This document shows, one piece after another, positions 1-5,602 of a stretch of DNA of 10,827 bases. The position numbers and the translations under genes were made by a program. The stretch comes from DASZHA01 sp049644325 (GTDB taxonomy: Bacteria > Chloroflexota > Dormibacteria > DASZGP01). Location of the stretch: assembly GCA_049644325.1 (NCBI GenBank), contig JBARRR010000145.1:1-10827 (forward strand), written 5' to 3'. Below the pieces are notes generated by a model. That model ran no database searches and was not told where the DNA came from. It worked only from the letters and a program-made list of their open reading frames with translations. How positions within the stretch are numbered: position 1 is the first letter of the stretch; each line of letters opens with the position of its first letter.

Positions 1-339
1 CTGCCCCCGATCACCGGCCAGGATGCCGAGCTCGCCGCCATCCAGCGGATCGTGGCCGGCACCCAGACGATGACGGTCTACAAGGCGATCATCCCCGAGG
101 CCCAGAAGGCAGCCGAGATCGCCTGCGACCTGGCCAGCGGCACCACCGTCGCCGCTGATGTCACCGGCGGCAAGACCACCAACAACAAGGCCATCGACGT
201 GCCCTCGGTCCTTTTGACCCCGGTGGCGGTGACCAAGGCCAACGTCAAGGACACCGTGATCAAGGACAACTTTTGGTCCAAGGACGAGATCTGCACCGCG
301 GAGTTCGCCTCGGCGTGCACCGCTGCGGGTATCTCGTAA
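1..339 (+). CDS. xylF: Sugar (D-xylose-type) ABC transporter substrate-binding protein, C-terminal part
   Basis: This is the last 112 codons of a gene whose start lies left of the window; the frame is open from base 1 to the TAA at 337-339. In this family the protein is exported, captures a sugar outside the membrane and hands it to an ABC permease. The segment GQDAELAAIQRIVAGTQTMT is typical of the hinge/C-lobe of the periplasmic-binding-protein type 1 sugar binders, and the end (KAIDVPSVLLTPVAVTKANV, then NFWSKDEICTAEFASAC) matches my memory of XylF-like proteins, including the paired cysteines near the C-terminus. The internal GTG at 52 is not the real start, since the coding pattern continues upstream of it. 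The ligand assignment to xylose is from family resemblance only; another pentose or hexose is possible. Partner ATPase and permease genes are not in view. Confidence 0.85.
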   Translation: MPPITGQDAELAAIQRIVAGTQTMTVYKAIIPEAQKAAEIACDLASGTTVAADVTGGKTTNNKAIDVPSVLLTPVAVTKANVKDTVIKDNFWSKDEICTAEFASACTAAGIS

Positions 340-353
340 GCGCGGACCTTGAC

Positions 354-373
354 CTGAGCCAGGAAGGCTCCAG
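354..373 (+). other. Small hairpin downstream of the binding-protein gene
   Basis: GAGCC at 356-360 and GGCTC at 366-370 pair around the loop AGGAA, and the stem can extend by two more pairs across a one-base bulge. It lies just before the main terminator and may help protect the 3' end of the transporter mRNA. It is short and could be chance. Confidence 0.35.
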
Positions 374-379
374 CTAGTC

Positions 380-420
380 CCGGCGCGCCGGTCCCGTTAG
401 GACCGGCGCGCTGGTCTTTC
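380..420 (+). terminator. Intrinsic terminator after the sugar-binding protein gene
   Basis: A 15-bp stem (380-394 with 400-414) closes a 5-nt loop, CGTTA. All pairs are Watson-Crick except one, G382 with T412, which is a G-U wobble in plus-strand RNA. The stem is followed by TCTTTC. It lies 40 bp after the stop codon and separates the transporter transcript from the aconitase gene. Confidence 0.85.
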
Positions 421-489
421 CAGGGGCCGACACAGATGCGGGCGGCGTCGCCTGGACCTGCGCGGCAACGGCAACCGTGCGTTGCGGAC

Positions 490-501
490 TACAGTTTGGC
501 C
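490..501 (+). promoter_or_regulatory. Candidate -10 box of a leaderless aconitase transcript
   Basis: TACAGT at 490-495 fits the TAnnnT form of a -10 element, and exactly 6 nt separate it from GTG 502, so transcription would begin at or next to the start codon. No purine-rich Shine-Dalgarno sequence lies before GTG 502 or ATG 514. No convincing -35 is visible. The same arrangement occurs before three other genes in the window. Confidence 0.55.
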
Positions 502-2484
502 GTGGCCGACACCATGACCTACAAGATCCTTCGCAGCCACCTGGTGTCGGGCAACCTGGCACCGGACCAGCAGGTCGAGTTTGGCATCGACATGGTCCTG
601 CTTCAGGACGCCACCGGGACGATGGCATGCATGCAGTTCGAGCAGCTCGGGCTGGAGCGCATCAAGGTCCCATTCGTATGCCAGTTCATCGATCACAACA
701 TCCTCCAGATCGATTTCAAGAACCCTGATGACCACCGTTTCCTGCAGACCTTCTGTGCCCGCTACGGGATTCACTACTCTCGTCCCGGCAATGGCATCTC
801 GCACTACATCATGCTGGAGCGCTTCGACCGTCCCGGCGCCACCCTGATAGGCGCCGACAGCCATACGACCACGGCCGGGGCGATGGGCATGATCGCCATC
901 GGTGCCGGCGGCATCGACGCCGCCGTGGTGATGGCCGGCTACCCCTTTGCCATGACGACACCGGCGGTTGTCGGGGTGGAGCTCAAGGGGACCTTGCCCG
1001 AGTGGGTCCAGTCCAAGGACATCATCCTCGAGCTGCTCCGCCGCCGCGGTGTGCGCGGTGGGGTAGGCCGCATCTTCGAGTTCTACGGCGACGGCCTGGC
1101 GGCGCTGTCCGCCACCGACCGGGCGACCATCGCCAACATGATCGCCGAGCTGGGGGCAACCGGCGCCGTCTTCCCCAGCGACGACCGCACCCGCGAGTGG
1201 CTGGCCTACCAGGGGCGCGAAGGGGACTTCGTCGAGCTGTCGGCTGACGAGGGCGCCGTTTACGAGGAGACCGAGGTGATCGACCTGGGGTCTTTGGTGC
1301 CCTTGATCGCCAAGCCCCAGAGCCCGGGCAACGTGGTGCCGGTCAGCGAGATCGAAGGGATCTCGGCCGCCCAGGTCTGCGTCGGTAGCTCGGTCAACTC
1401 CTCATATCCCGACCTCGCCATCGTGGCGGCGGTGCTCAAGGACAAGATCGTGCACCCCGACCTGGTGATGACGGTGACGCCGGGGTCGCGTCAGATCCTG
1501 GACACCATCGTTGGCAGCGGGGTCTATCGCGACCTCGTCGACGCCGGCGCCCGGATGCTGGAGCCGGCCTGCGGACCGTGCGTCGGCATGGGCCAGGCAC
1601 CGCCCACCGACGCTGCTTCGATCCGGACCTTCAATCGCAATTTCCCCGGCCGCAGCGGCACCGAGGACGACCTGGTCTACCTCTGCAGCCCGGCGACCGC
1701 TGCGGCAACGGCGCTCAATGGGGTGCTGACCGACCCCCGTGGCCTGGGTCCGATGCCCAGCTTCTCCCCGCCGCCAATCACGCCTGGAGTCGACGACCGC
1801 AACATCATCCCGCCGCTCCCCGAGGCCGAGGCGGCCACCGTTACCATCATCCGAGGTCCGAACATCGTGCCGCCGCCGGAGCATCGCCCGCTGCCGGACC
1901 ACCTCTCCGGCCGCGTGCTGATCGTGGCGCCCAATGACGTCAGCACCGGCGAAATGGCCCCCGACGGCGCGGTGGTGATGGCGTACCGCTCCAACGTCCC
2001 GGCGATCGCCGAGTTCACGTTCCAGCACCGGGATCCCGGCTTCGTGCGGCGCGCCAAGGACTGGGGTGGGGGCTTCATCGTCGCCGGCGACAACTATGGC
2101 CAGGGTTCGTCGCGGGAGCACGCCGCGCTGGCCCCCCTTCAGCTCGGTGTCCGCGGCGTCTTCGCCCTCTCGTTCGCCCGCATCCACCGGCGCAACCTGA
2201 TCGCCCAGGGCATCCCGCCGTTTCTGTTTGCCGACCGCTCAGACTACGACGCCGCCGCCCAGGGCCAGACCTGGGCCATCGATGGTCTCCGTGGCGCCCT
2301 TGCCCACAACGACGTGACGCTGACGGTTACGGTCCAGGAAACCGGTGGAGAGTTCGCGGTGCTGGCCGAGTTCAGCGACCATGAGCGCTCCATCCTGCTC
2401 GATGGCGGGCTACTGCGGCACCTGCGCGAGGGGGGCAAGACGCTCACCCATCAGCACGTCGAGAGCGGCGCCGCCGAACGCTGA
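502..2484 (+). CDS. acnA: Aconitate hydratase (Aquifex-type aconitase)
   Basis: Aconitase interconverts citrate and isocitrate through cis-aconitate in the TCA cycle, in the cytoplasm, using a [4Fe-4S] cluster. Counting from GTG 502 the protein has 660 residues, near the size of the short 'Aquifex-type' putative aconitases. Cluster ligands are visible: C293 in QVCVGSS, then C357 and C360 in ACGPCVGMGQ, with the 64-residue spacing expected for aconitases. The substrate-binding stretch GADSHTTTAGAMGM lies near residues 117-130, and the C-terminal swivel domain carries GDNYGQGSSREHAAL and the following FARIHRRNLIAQG. The frame is open from ATG 436, but those 22 extra residues (Arg/Pro/Ala-rich) do not resemble the usual N-terminus, which in this family starts close to the TYKILRSHLVSG segment. 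ATG 514 is an alternative start. It converges on the minus-strand gene ending at 2506. A homoaconitase or isopropylmalate-dehydratase role is less likely given the single long chain. Confidence 0.93.
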   Translation: MADTMTYKILRSHLVSGNLAPDQQVEFGIDMVLLQDATGTMACMQFEQLGLERIKVPFVCQFIDHNILQIDFKNPDDHRFLQTFCARYGIHYSRPGNGISHYIMLERFDRPGATLIGADSHTTTAGAMGMIAIGAGGIDAAVVMAGYPFAMTTPAVVGVELKGTLPEWVQSKDIILELLRRRGVRGGVGRIFEFYGDGLAALSATDRATIANMIAELGATGAVFPSDDRTREWLAYQGREGDFVELSADEGAVYEETEVIDLGSLVPLIAKPQSPGNVVPVSEIEGISAAQVCVGSSVNSSYPDLAIVAAVLKDKIVHPDLVMTVTPGSRQILDTIVGSGVYRDLVDAGARMLEPACGPCVGMGQAPPTDAASIRTFNRNFPGRSGTEDDLVYLCSPATAAATALNGVLTDPRGLGPMPSFSPPPITPGVDDRNIIPPLPEAEAATVTIIRGPNIVPPPEHRPLPDHLSGRVLIVAPNDVSTGEMAPDGAVVMAYRSNVPAIAEFTFQHRDPGFVRRAKDWGGGFIVAGDNYGQGSSREHAALAPLQLGVRGVFALSFARIHRRNLIAQGIPPFLFADRSDYDAAAQGQTWAIDGLRGALAHNDVTLTVTVQETGGEFAVLAEFSDHERSILLDGGLLRHLREGGKTLTHQHVESGAAER

Positions 2485-2505
2485 CACGTCTTGGCGGGCT
2501 GACCT

Positions 2506-3012
2506 CTAGCCGCGGAGGTGGCGGAAGGGCTCCGGGACGTAGCCCGCCAGGACCTGTTTCCAGTCCTCGCTCAGCGCGTCCCGCACCGCCTCGTCGTCTC
2601 CGACCAGCCAGGCAAGGTGGCGGAGGCCATGCTCGAGCACTTGAAGGTGCGCGATCGCGACGGGTGCGTGGGTGGCCCCGGAGCGGGCCAGCTCGGCGCG
2701 GCCAACGGGAATCCCCTCCAGCTCCGCCGCCTGGCCGTCGTGGTTGACGACCACGAAGCTCAGGATTACTGAGCCTCGGGCGCGCCGCCAGGACGTCGAG
2801 TGGACCAGTAGAGGCTCGCCCATCAGGTTTCCGGCCAGGCGGAGGACCACCTCCACGGGGTCGTCGTCGGCGCCGATCTCGATGTACCAGGGTTCCGGCC
2901 CGCACGGGCCGGCAAGCTCGGGTTGCGTGCCGTTGAGACGGAGGACGAACACCTCAGCTTGAACTGGGCCTTCGGTGGTCGGCGGGGATGGACTATCGGG
3001 GTCCTGGGTCAC
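2506..3012 (-). CDS. Uncharacterised 168-aa protein
   Basis: I do not recognise this family. The reading starts at GTG 3012 and ends 21 bp from the aconitase stop, so the two genes converge. The protein begins with a Pro/Ser/Thr-rich disordered stretch (residues 1-17). It then has an alternating hydrophobic region likely to form beta strands (VEVVLRLAGNLMGEPLLVHS, SVILSFVVVN), and a C-terminal half rich in His, Leu and Trp that looks helical (AHLQVLEHGLRHLAWLVGDD, then DALSEDWKQVLAGYVPEPF). There is no signal peptide, membrane segment or known catalytic motif; a single Cys is at 37. No Shine-Dalgarno sequence precedes the GTG, but the stop of a tiny hydrophobic reading frame overlaps it as GTGA (see findings). 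Consistent codon use and the protein-like hydrophobicity pattern argue that it is a real gene; the function is unknown. Confidence 0.7.
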   Translation of the reverse strand: MTQDPDSPSPPTTEGPVQAEVFVLRLNGTQPELAGPCGPEPWYIEIGADDDPVEVVLRLAGNLMGEPLLVHSTSWRRARGSVILSFVVVNHDGQAAELEGIPVGRAELARSGATHAPVAIAHLQVLEHGLRHLAWLVGDDEAVRDALSEDWKQVLAGYVPEPFRHLRG

Positions 3013-3086
3013 GCGGTGGGTGCCATGGCGAGCAGGGTGATGGTAGCGGCCACGGCGATAAGCGGGCGAAACGTCTAGACGCGAAA

Positions 3087-3117
3087 TGGGGCCCAGGCCT
3101 CAGCGGCCCGGACCCCA
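3087..3117 (-). terminator. Intrinsic terminator of the SnoaL-like gene
   Basis: A 13-pair stem (3087-3099 with 3105-3117) closes a 5-nt loop, and in minus-strand RNA it is followed by UUUCGC. Two positions (3092/3112 and 3095/3109) are C-A or A-C mismatches on the plus strand but G-U wobbles on the minus strand, so the structure is complete only in the minus transcript. It starts 16 bp after the stop of the minus-strand gene ending at 3134. Confidence 0.75.
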
Positions 3118-3133
3118 CCTGGCTTGAGTCTTG

Positions 3134-3574
3134 TTAGACCGCCGCCGGCTCTGGCATCAGCCCGAGCTGAGTCATCAGCTCGACCTGGTCGAAGTAAAGG
3201 TTGCTGGTCACGATCTGGTCATTGGTGACCTTGGTGACCAGGCAGTAGTGGCCCTTGAGGCTCTTGCCGGTCGCGGGCATCTCCATTGCCTCAGACTTCC
3301 ATGTCCCGGAGTTGGTGCCTTCGAAAATGGCTTCCTGGACGATGGTGTCGCCGGCGATCACCTCGTTCTTGATGGTGATCTTGGCATCGGGAAACGCCGT
3401 AAACCATGACTCGTTGTACTGCTTCCCGGCGTCTCGGCCCTTGAGCTCGCTGCGGCCGGTAGGGCTGGGGACGCTGTACACGACGCTGGGATCGTCAAGC
3501 GCGGCAAGCGCGTCCACGTCGTGGGCGTTGAATGCGGCGGTAGCGCGCGCACTGAATTCTTTCAAATCAGACAT
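3134..3574 (-). CDS. SnoaL-like / NTF2-fold protein
   Basis: A 146-aa cytoplasmic protein with the pattern of the SnoaL-like polyketide-cyclase/ester-cyclase family (NTF2 fold). It opens with helices (KEFSARATAAFNAHDVDALA), then has LDDPSVVYSVPSPTG and the segment KGRDAGKQYNESWFTAFPDA, where the family usually has a helix followed by a strand with F-PD. The C-terminal sheet contains GHYCLVTKVTNDQIVTSNLY followed by FDQVELMTQLGL. The fold forms a pocket for small hydrophobic ligands, but substrates differ widely and none can be assigned here. Start choice: ATG 3574 has the strong Shine-Dalgarno AGGAGGAG 3 nt upstream. The gene is transcribed alone, diverging from the VOC gene at 3832, and ends in a terminator. 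Its upstream region holds tandem TTCGCGAA palindromes and a TGACGCC direct repeat, which suggest a regulator-binding region. Confidence 0.8.
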   Translation of the reverse strand: MSDLKEFSARATAAFNAHDVDALAALDDPSVVYSVPSPTGRSELKGRDAGKQYNESWFTAFPDAKITIKNEVIAGDTIVQEAIFEGTNSGTWKSEAMEMPATGKSLKGHYCLVTKVTNDQIVTSNLYFDQVELMTQLGLMPEPAAV

Positions 3575-3597
3575 ATGCTCCTCCTGGTTGATGGGAC

Positions 3598-3614
3598 TTC
3601 GCGAAATTCGCGAA
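3598..3614. promoter_or_regulatory. Candidate operator: tandem TTCGCGAA palindromes
   Basis: The palindrome TTCGCGAA occurs twice (3598-3605 and 3607-3614), separated by one A, so the 17-bp block is itself symmetrical. It lies 24-40 bp upstream of the minus-strand SnoaL-like start codon, where a repressor or activator could act. The binding factor is unknown. Confidence 0.4.
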
Positions 3615-3621
3615 ATCTGGG

Positions 3622-3640
3622 TGACGCCTGACTTGACGCC
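3622..3640. repeat. Direct repeat TGACGCC x2 upstream of the SnoaL-like gene
   Basis: TGACGCC occurs at 3622-3628 and again at 3634-3640, a 12-bp period, so the two copies sit roughly one helical turn apart. It is close to the tandem palindromes and could be part of the same regulatory region. It is short, so chance occurrence is not excluded. Confidence 0.3.
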
Positions 3641-3712
3641 ACGGGAACCCCAAAAAGAAGAAGCGTTGAGGCTCCGCCCGTTAGGGGAGCCGCGAGTCTA
3701 GGAAGTGGGGCG

Positions 3713-3737
3713 GGAGCGGTGAACGATTCACCACTCC
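3713..3737. repeat. Imperfect palindrome in the divergent intergenic region
   Basis: The outer arms GGAG/CTCC and inner arms GGTGAA/TTCACC are separated by one mismatch pair, around the centre CGA. It lies between the divergent SnoaL-like (3574) and VOC (3832) genes, a plausible operator or RNA hairpin. The rest of the 257-bp gap (3575-3831) shows no gene. Confidence 0.35.
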
Positions 3738-3818
3738 GGCAACTGACTATCACCCTAGGCGCTTTGGCGATGGATTGTCGTCACAGCTTCGAGCTGATCA
3801 GCGGCCTCCGTGTTGGCG

Positions 3819-3831
3819 TAGAGTCCACAAG
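3819..3831 (+). promoter_or_regulatory. Candidate -10 box of a leaderless VOC-gene transcript
   Basis: TAGAGT at 3819-3824 is followed by CCACAAG (7 nt) and ATG 3832, so transcription would start at or just before the start codon. No Shine-Dalgarno sequence is present and no clear -35 is seen. Confidence 0.55.
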
Positions 3832-4242
3832 ATGAATCCAGACGACTTCCCGGCCCCTACAGAAGGCTTCGTGATCACCCAATTCCTGGTGGTCTCTGAC
3901 CAGGACAGGTCGCGCGAGTTCTACAAGATGCTCTTCGACGGCAAGGTCCTGATCGAGCGCGACCCCGTGATCATGAAGGTCGCCAACACCTGGCTGATCC
4001 TCAACGAAGGCGGCGGTCCCACGGATGACAAGCCGACGGTCACGCTGACCACGCCGGCGGACCCGGACAGCACGTCAGCGTTTCTCAACGTGCGGGTAGC
4101 CGACATCGACAAGATGTACAAGGAATGGTCGGCCAAGGGCGCCAACTTCCTCACCGAGCCGAAGGACCACGGCCGTGAGATCCGCGCCTACATCCGTGAC
4201 CCTGACGGCCACCTGATCGAGGTCGGTCAGTCGACCCTCTGA
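3832..4242 (+). CDS. VOC superfamily protein (glyoxalase / bleomycin-resistance / dioxygenase fold)
   Basis: A 136-aa single-domain protein with the two beta-alpha-beta-beta-beta modules of the vicinal oxygen chelate fold. Module 1 begins FVITQFLVVSDQDRSREFYK, the usual strand plus 'FY' helix, and runs to the WLILNEGG strand. Module 2 begins FLNVRVADIDKMYKEWSAKG and ends with IRAYIRDPDGHLIEVGQ, where DPDGHLIEV is the hallmark C-terminal strand with its metal-ligand-type Glu. At the first metal-ligand position the usual His is replaced by Gln (ITQF), which also occurs in metal-binding members. The substrate is unknown; VOC proteins include glyoxalase I-like enzymes, epimerases, dioxygenases and resistance proteins. 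Start choice: the frame is open from 3775, but ATG 3832 fits the family N-terminus and sits 7 nt after a -10 box. The gene stands alone, divergent from the SnoaL-like gene. Confidence 0.87.
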   Translation: MNPDDFPAPTEGFVITQFLVVSDQDRSREFYKMLFDGKVLIERDPVIMKVANTWLILNEGGGPTDDKPTVTLTTPADPDSTSAFLNVRVADIDKMYKEWSAKGANFLTEPKDHGREIRAYIRDPDGHLIEVGQSTL

Positions 4243-4368
4243 GCAGCTAGCTCTTTCAGCCTGCTCTCAGGTCCGCCTCAGTCCCGGGCAAACTCGCGCG
4301 CCGACCATCGACTGACAGGCGGCCCGCCCCGCCCATCGCAAGAACCATCGGGAGCGAAGAAAGAGCAG

Positions 4369-5052
4369 ATGTTCCGACCCACAATCCTCAAAGCCATCAT
4401 CGCGACAGGCGCGATCTTCGTAGCCGCCGCGGTCACGGCTGCCGCCGCCGCCCCGGCAGCAGGTCAGGCGCTCACGGCTGCCCGGACGGCCGCCGCCAAG
4501 CCGGCACGCCAAGGGAACCATGCCGCCGGCACCATCCTGAGCGCGTCCGGCACCGAGATGACGATCAAGCACGGTGGGCGCGCTCGTAAGGGCCAGGCCA
4601 ACCCTGCGCCCGCCGACAGCCAGGTCACCTTCGAGCTAAACAACGACACCAAGGTCTACAAGTTCGGCGACAAGGACAAGAAGGACCTTGGCACCGGGGC
4701 CCTCAAGCCCGGGATGCCGGTCGGAGTCCGGTACGAAGACAGTGGCGGCAAGAAGCTGGCCAAGACGATCGTCATCCTCCCCGATGTGCGCGCTGGTCAG
4801 ATCGTCAGCAAGGACGCGGACAGCCACGGCTTCACCATCAAGACCCGCGAAGGCAGCACGGTGCACGTCATTACGAACGACAACACGCGCTTTGTCGAGG
4901 GTCGCGGCAAGAACCGCAAGGCCGGCAGCTTCGCCGACCTCAAGGTCGGCAACCGCGTGGTCGTCCTTGGCGAAGAGGACAACCAGCACAACTTCGACGC
5001 CGCGGTTGTCAGGTCCGCCAACAAGGACGCCGCCGTCAAGCCGGCCCAGTAG
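4369..5052 (+). CDS. Secreted protein with two DUF5666-like domains
   Basis: The 227-aa product has an N-terminal export signal: MFRPTILK (positive), then a hydrophobic Ala-rich core near residues 9-30 with possible cleavage around AAPAAGQA, followed by an Ala/Lys/Arg linker to about residue 52. Two similar beta-rich repeats follow. Repeat 1 (about 53-137) starts AGTILSASGTEMTIK and includes TKVYKFGDKDKKDLGTGALK and GMPVGVRYED. Repeat 2 (about 141-217) starts AGQIVSKDADSHGFTIKT and includes NDNTRFVEGRG, then FADLKVGNRVVVLGEED. The pattern 'G-x-V/I-x-S...T-x-F...F-x-x-L-K-x-G-x-x-V-x-V' is typical of DUF5666-type OB-like domains in exported bacterial proteins; the biochemical role is not established. 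There is no LPxTG motif or second membrane segment. An A/G-rich stretch before ATG 4369 is only a weak Shine-Dalgarno. The 126 bp upstream (4243-4368) show no clear promoter. It ends at a strong terminator. Confidence 0.75.
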   Translation: MFRPTILKAIIATGAIFVAAAVTAAAAAPAAGQALTAARTAAAKPARQGNHAAGTILSASGTEMTIKHGGRARKGQANPAPADSQVTFELNNDTKVYKFGDKDKKDLGTGALKPGMPVGVRYEDSGGKKLAKTIVILPDVRAGQIVSKDADSHGFTIKTREGSTVHVITNDNTRFVEGRGKNRKAGSFADLKVGNRVVVLGEEDNQHNFDAAVVRSANKDAAVKPAQ

Positions 5053-5077
5053 CCGACCGCGTCACTCCTCTTTCCTC

Positions 5078-5110
5078 GAGACGGGCCCACGACAGGGCCC
5101 GTCTCTTGTT
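5078..5110 (+). terminator. Intrinsic terminator after the DUF5666-like gene
   Basis: A perfect 11-bp stem, GAGACGGGCCC (5078-5088) with its complement at 5095-5105, closes the loop ACGACA and is followed by TTGTT. It lies between two converging genes. The minus direction lacks a T-run after the stem, so it mainly serves the plus-strand gene. Confidence 0.85.
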
Positions 5111-5117
5111 CCGGCGC

Positions 5118-5471
5118 TCAGCCCTCGGCGGACAAGATCGGCCGGACTTCGACCGCGCCGATGCTGGCCGCGGGAATCTTGGCCGCGTAGCTGGTTGCCT
5201 GGTCGTCCGAGGGGCACTCGATGACGTAGAAGCCAATCACCTGTTCGCCGCCTGGCGAGAACGGGCCACTGGTCTTCTCGGTTTGGCCGTTGCGAACCCG
5301 AACGGTGGTCGCCGTCGAGCTGGCCTTGATGGGGTCGCCGCCCTTGAACGCGCCGGCGCTGCTCAGCTCCTGGTAGACCGCGCCGTAGGCAGCCTCCTGC
5401 TTGTCCATCTCTGGGGTGCCTGGGGCGGCAAGCTTCGACTCATCCGCGTAGAGCAGGACTAGGTATTTCAT
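5118..5471 (-). CDS. YCII/DGPF-family protein (YciI-like)
   Basis: A 117-aa protein of the YCII-related family, also called DGPF proteins, which have a ferredoxin-like alpha/beta fold. MKYLVLLYADESK at the N-terminus and SGPFSPGGEQVIGFYVIECP near residues 68-87 (the DGPF motif is SGPF here, with G-x-x-x-I-x-G-F/Y-Y) are diagnostic, and the ending IPAASIGAVEVRPIL matches the family. The family's function is poorly known; members are often encoded near ECF sigma factors of the ECF42 type, but none is in this window. Start choice: ATG 5471 follows AAGGAGGAA with a short spacer. That Shine-Dalgarno is exactly complementary to a segment 61 nt further upstream in the same leader (see the inverted repeat at 5472-5552), so translation may be controlled by RNA structure. 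The gene converges on the DUF5666-like gene and diverges from the gene at 5603. Confidence 0.87.
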   Translation of the reverse strand: MKYLVLLYADESKLAAPGTPEMDKQEAAYGAVYQELSSAGAFKGGDPIKASSTATTVRVRNGQTEKTSGPFSPGGEQVIGFYVIECPSDDQATSYAAKIPAASIGAVEVRPILSAEG

Positions 5472-5552
5472 GGGTTCCTCCTTATTGATCCGCTGATCGG
5501 CTTGTGGAGGCCATCGTCCCCGGTGGGCCTTGGCGGATATTTGGAGGAACCT
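5472..5552. repeat. Nested inverted repeat containing the YCII-gene ribosome binding site
   Basis: Three helices nest inside one another: 5473-5481 with 5543-5551 (9 perfect pairs, GGTTCCTCC/GGAGGAACC), 5488-5493 with 5533-5538 (ATCCGC/GCGGAT), and 5508-5512 with 5526-5530 (AGGCC/GGCCT). The innermost arm can be extended to 5516/5521 on the plus strand with one wobble and one bulge. In the minus-strand mRNA the first helix would mask the Shine-Dalgarno sequence of the gene starting at 5471. It may be a cis-acting RNA element or a DNA-level symmetric site. Several extending pairs are G-U only on the plus strand, so the strand on which it matters is unclear. Confidence 0.5.
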
Positions 5553-5590
5553 TGTAACCGTGTGGCGGCGAAGCGGGGTGCATAGCGGGC

Positions 5591-5602
5591 GATAATCGCG
5601 GA
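5591..5602 (+). promoter_or_regulatory. Candidate -10 box of a leaderless transcript
   Basis: GATAAT at 5591-5596 is one base from TATAAT and is followed by CGCGGA (6 nt) and ATG 5603. There is no Shine-Dalgarno sequence. No -35 is seen at the standard distance. Confidence 0.55.

Noticed and set aside
1402..2187. 261-aa minus-strand frame inside aconitase
   Set aside because: Antisense shadow of the conserved aconitase C-terminal half.
2502..2519. ACCTC/GAGGT dyad between aconitase and the converging gene
   Set aside because: Five pairs with a long loop and no T-run; it also overlaps the stop codon of the minus gene.
3670..3691. Hairpin GGCTCC/GGAGCC that might be a terminator or attenuator
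   Set aside because: Only 6 pairs with a 10-nt loop. The T-rich run on the minus strand begins too far from the stem, and the plus side has none.
4241..4266. GAGCAG/CTGCTC pairing right after the VOC gene as a terminator
   Set aside because: Six pairs, a 14-nt loop and no T-run afterwards; too weak to call.
5106..5462. 118-aa plus-strand frame opposite the YCII gene
   Set aside because: Shadow of a well-recognised minus-strand gene with a strong ribosome binding site.
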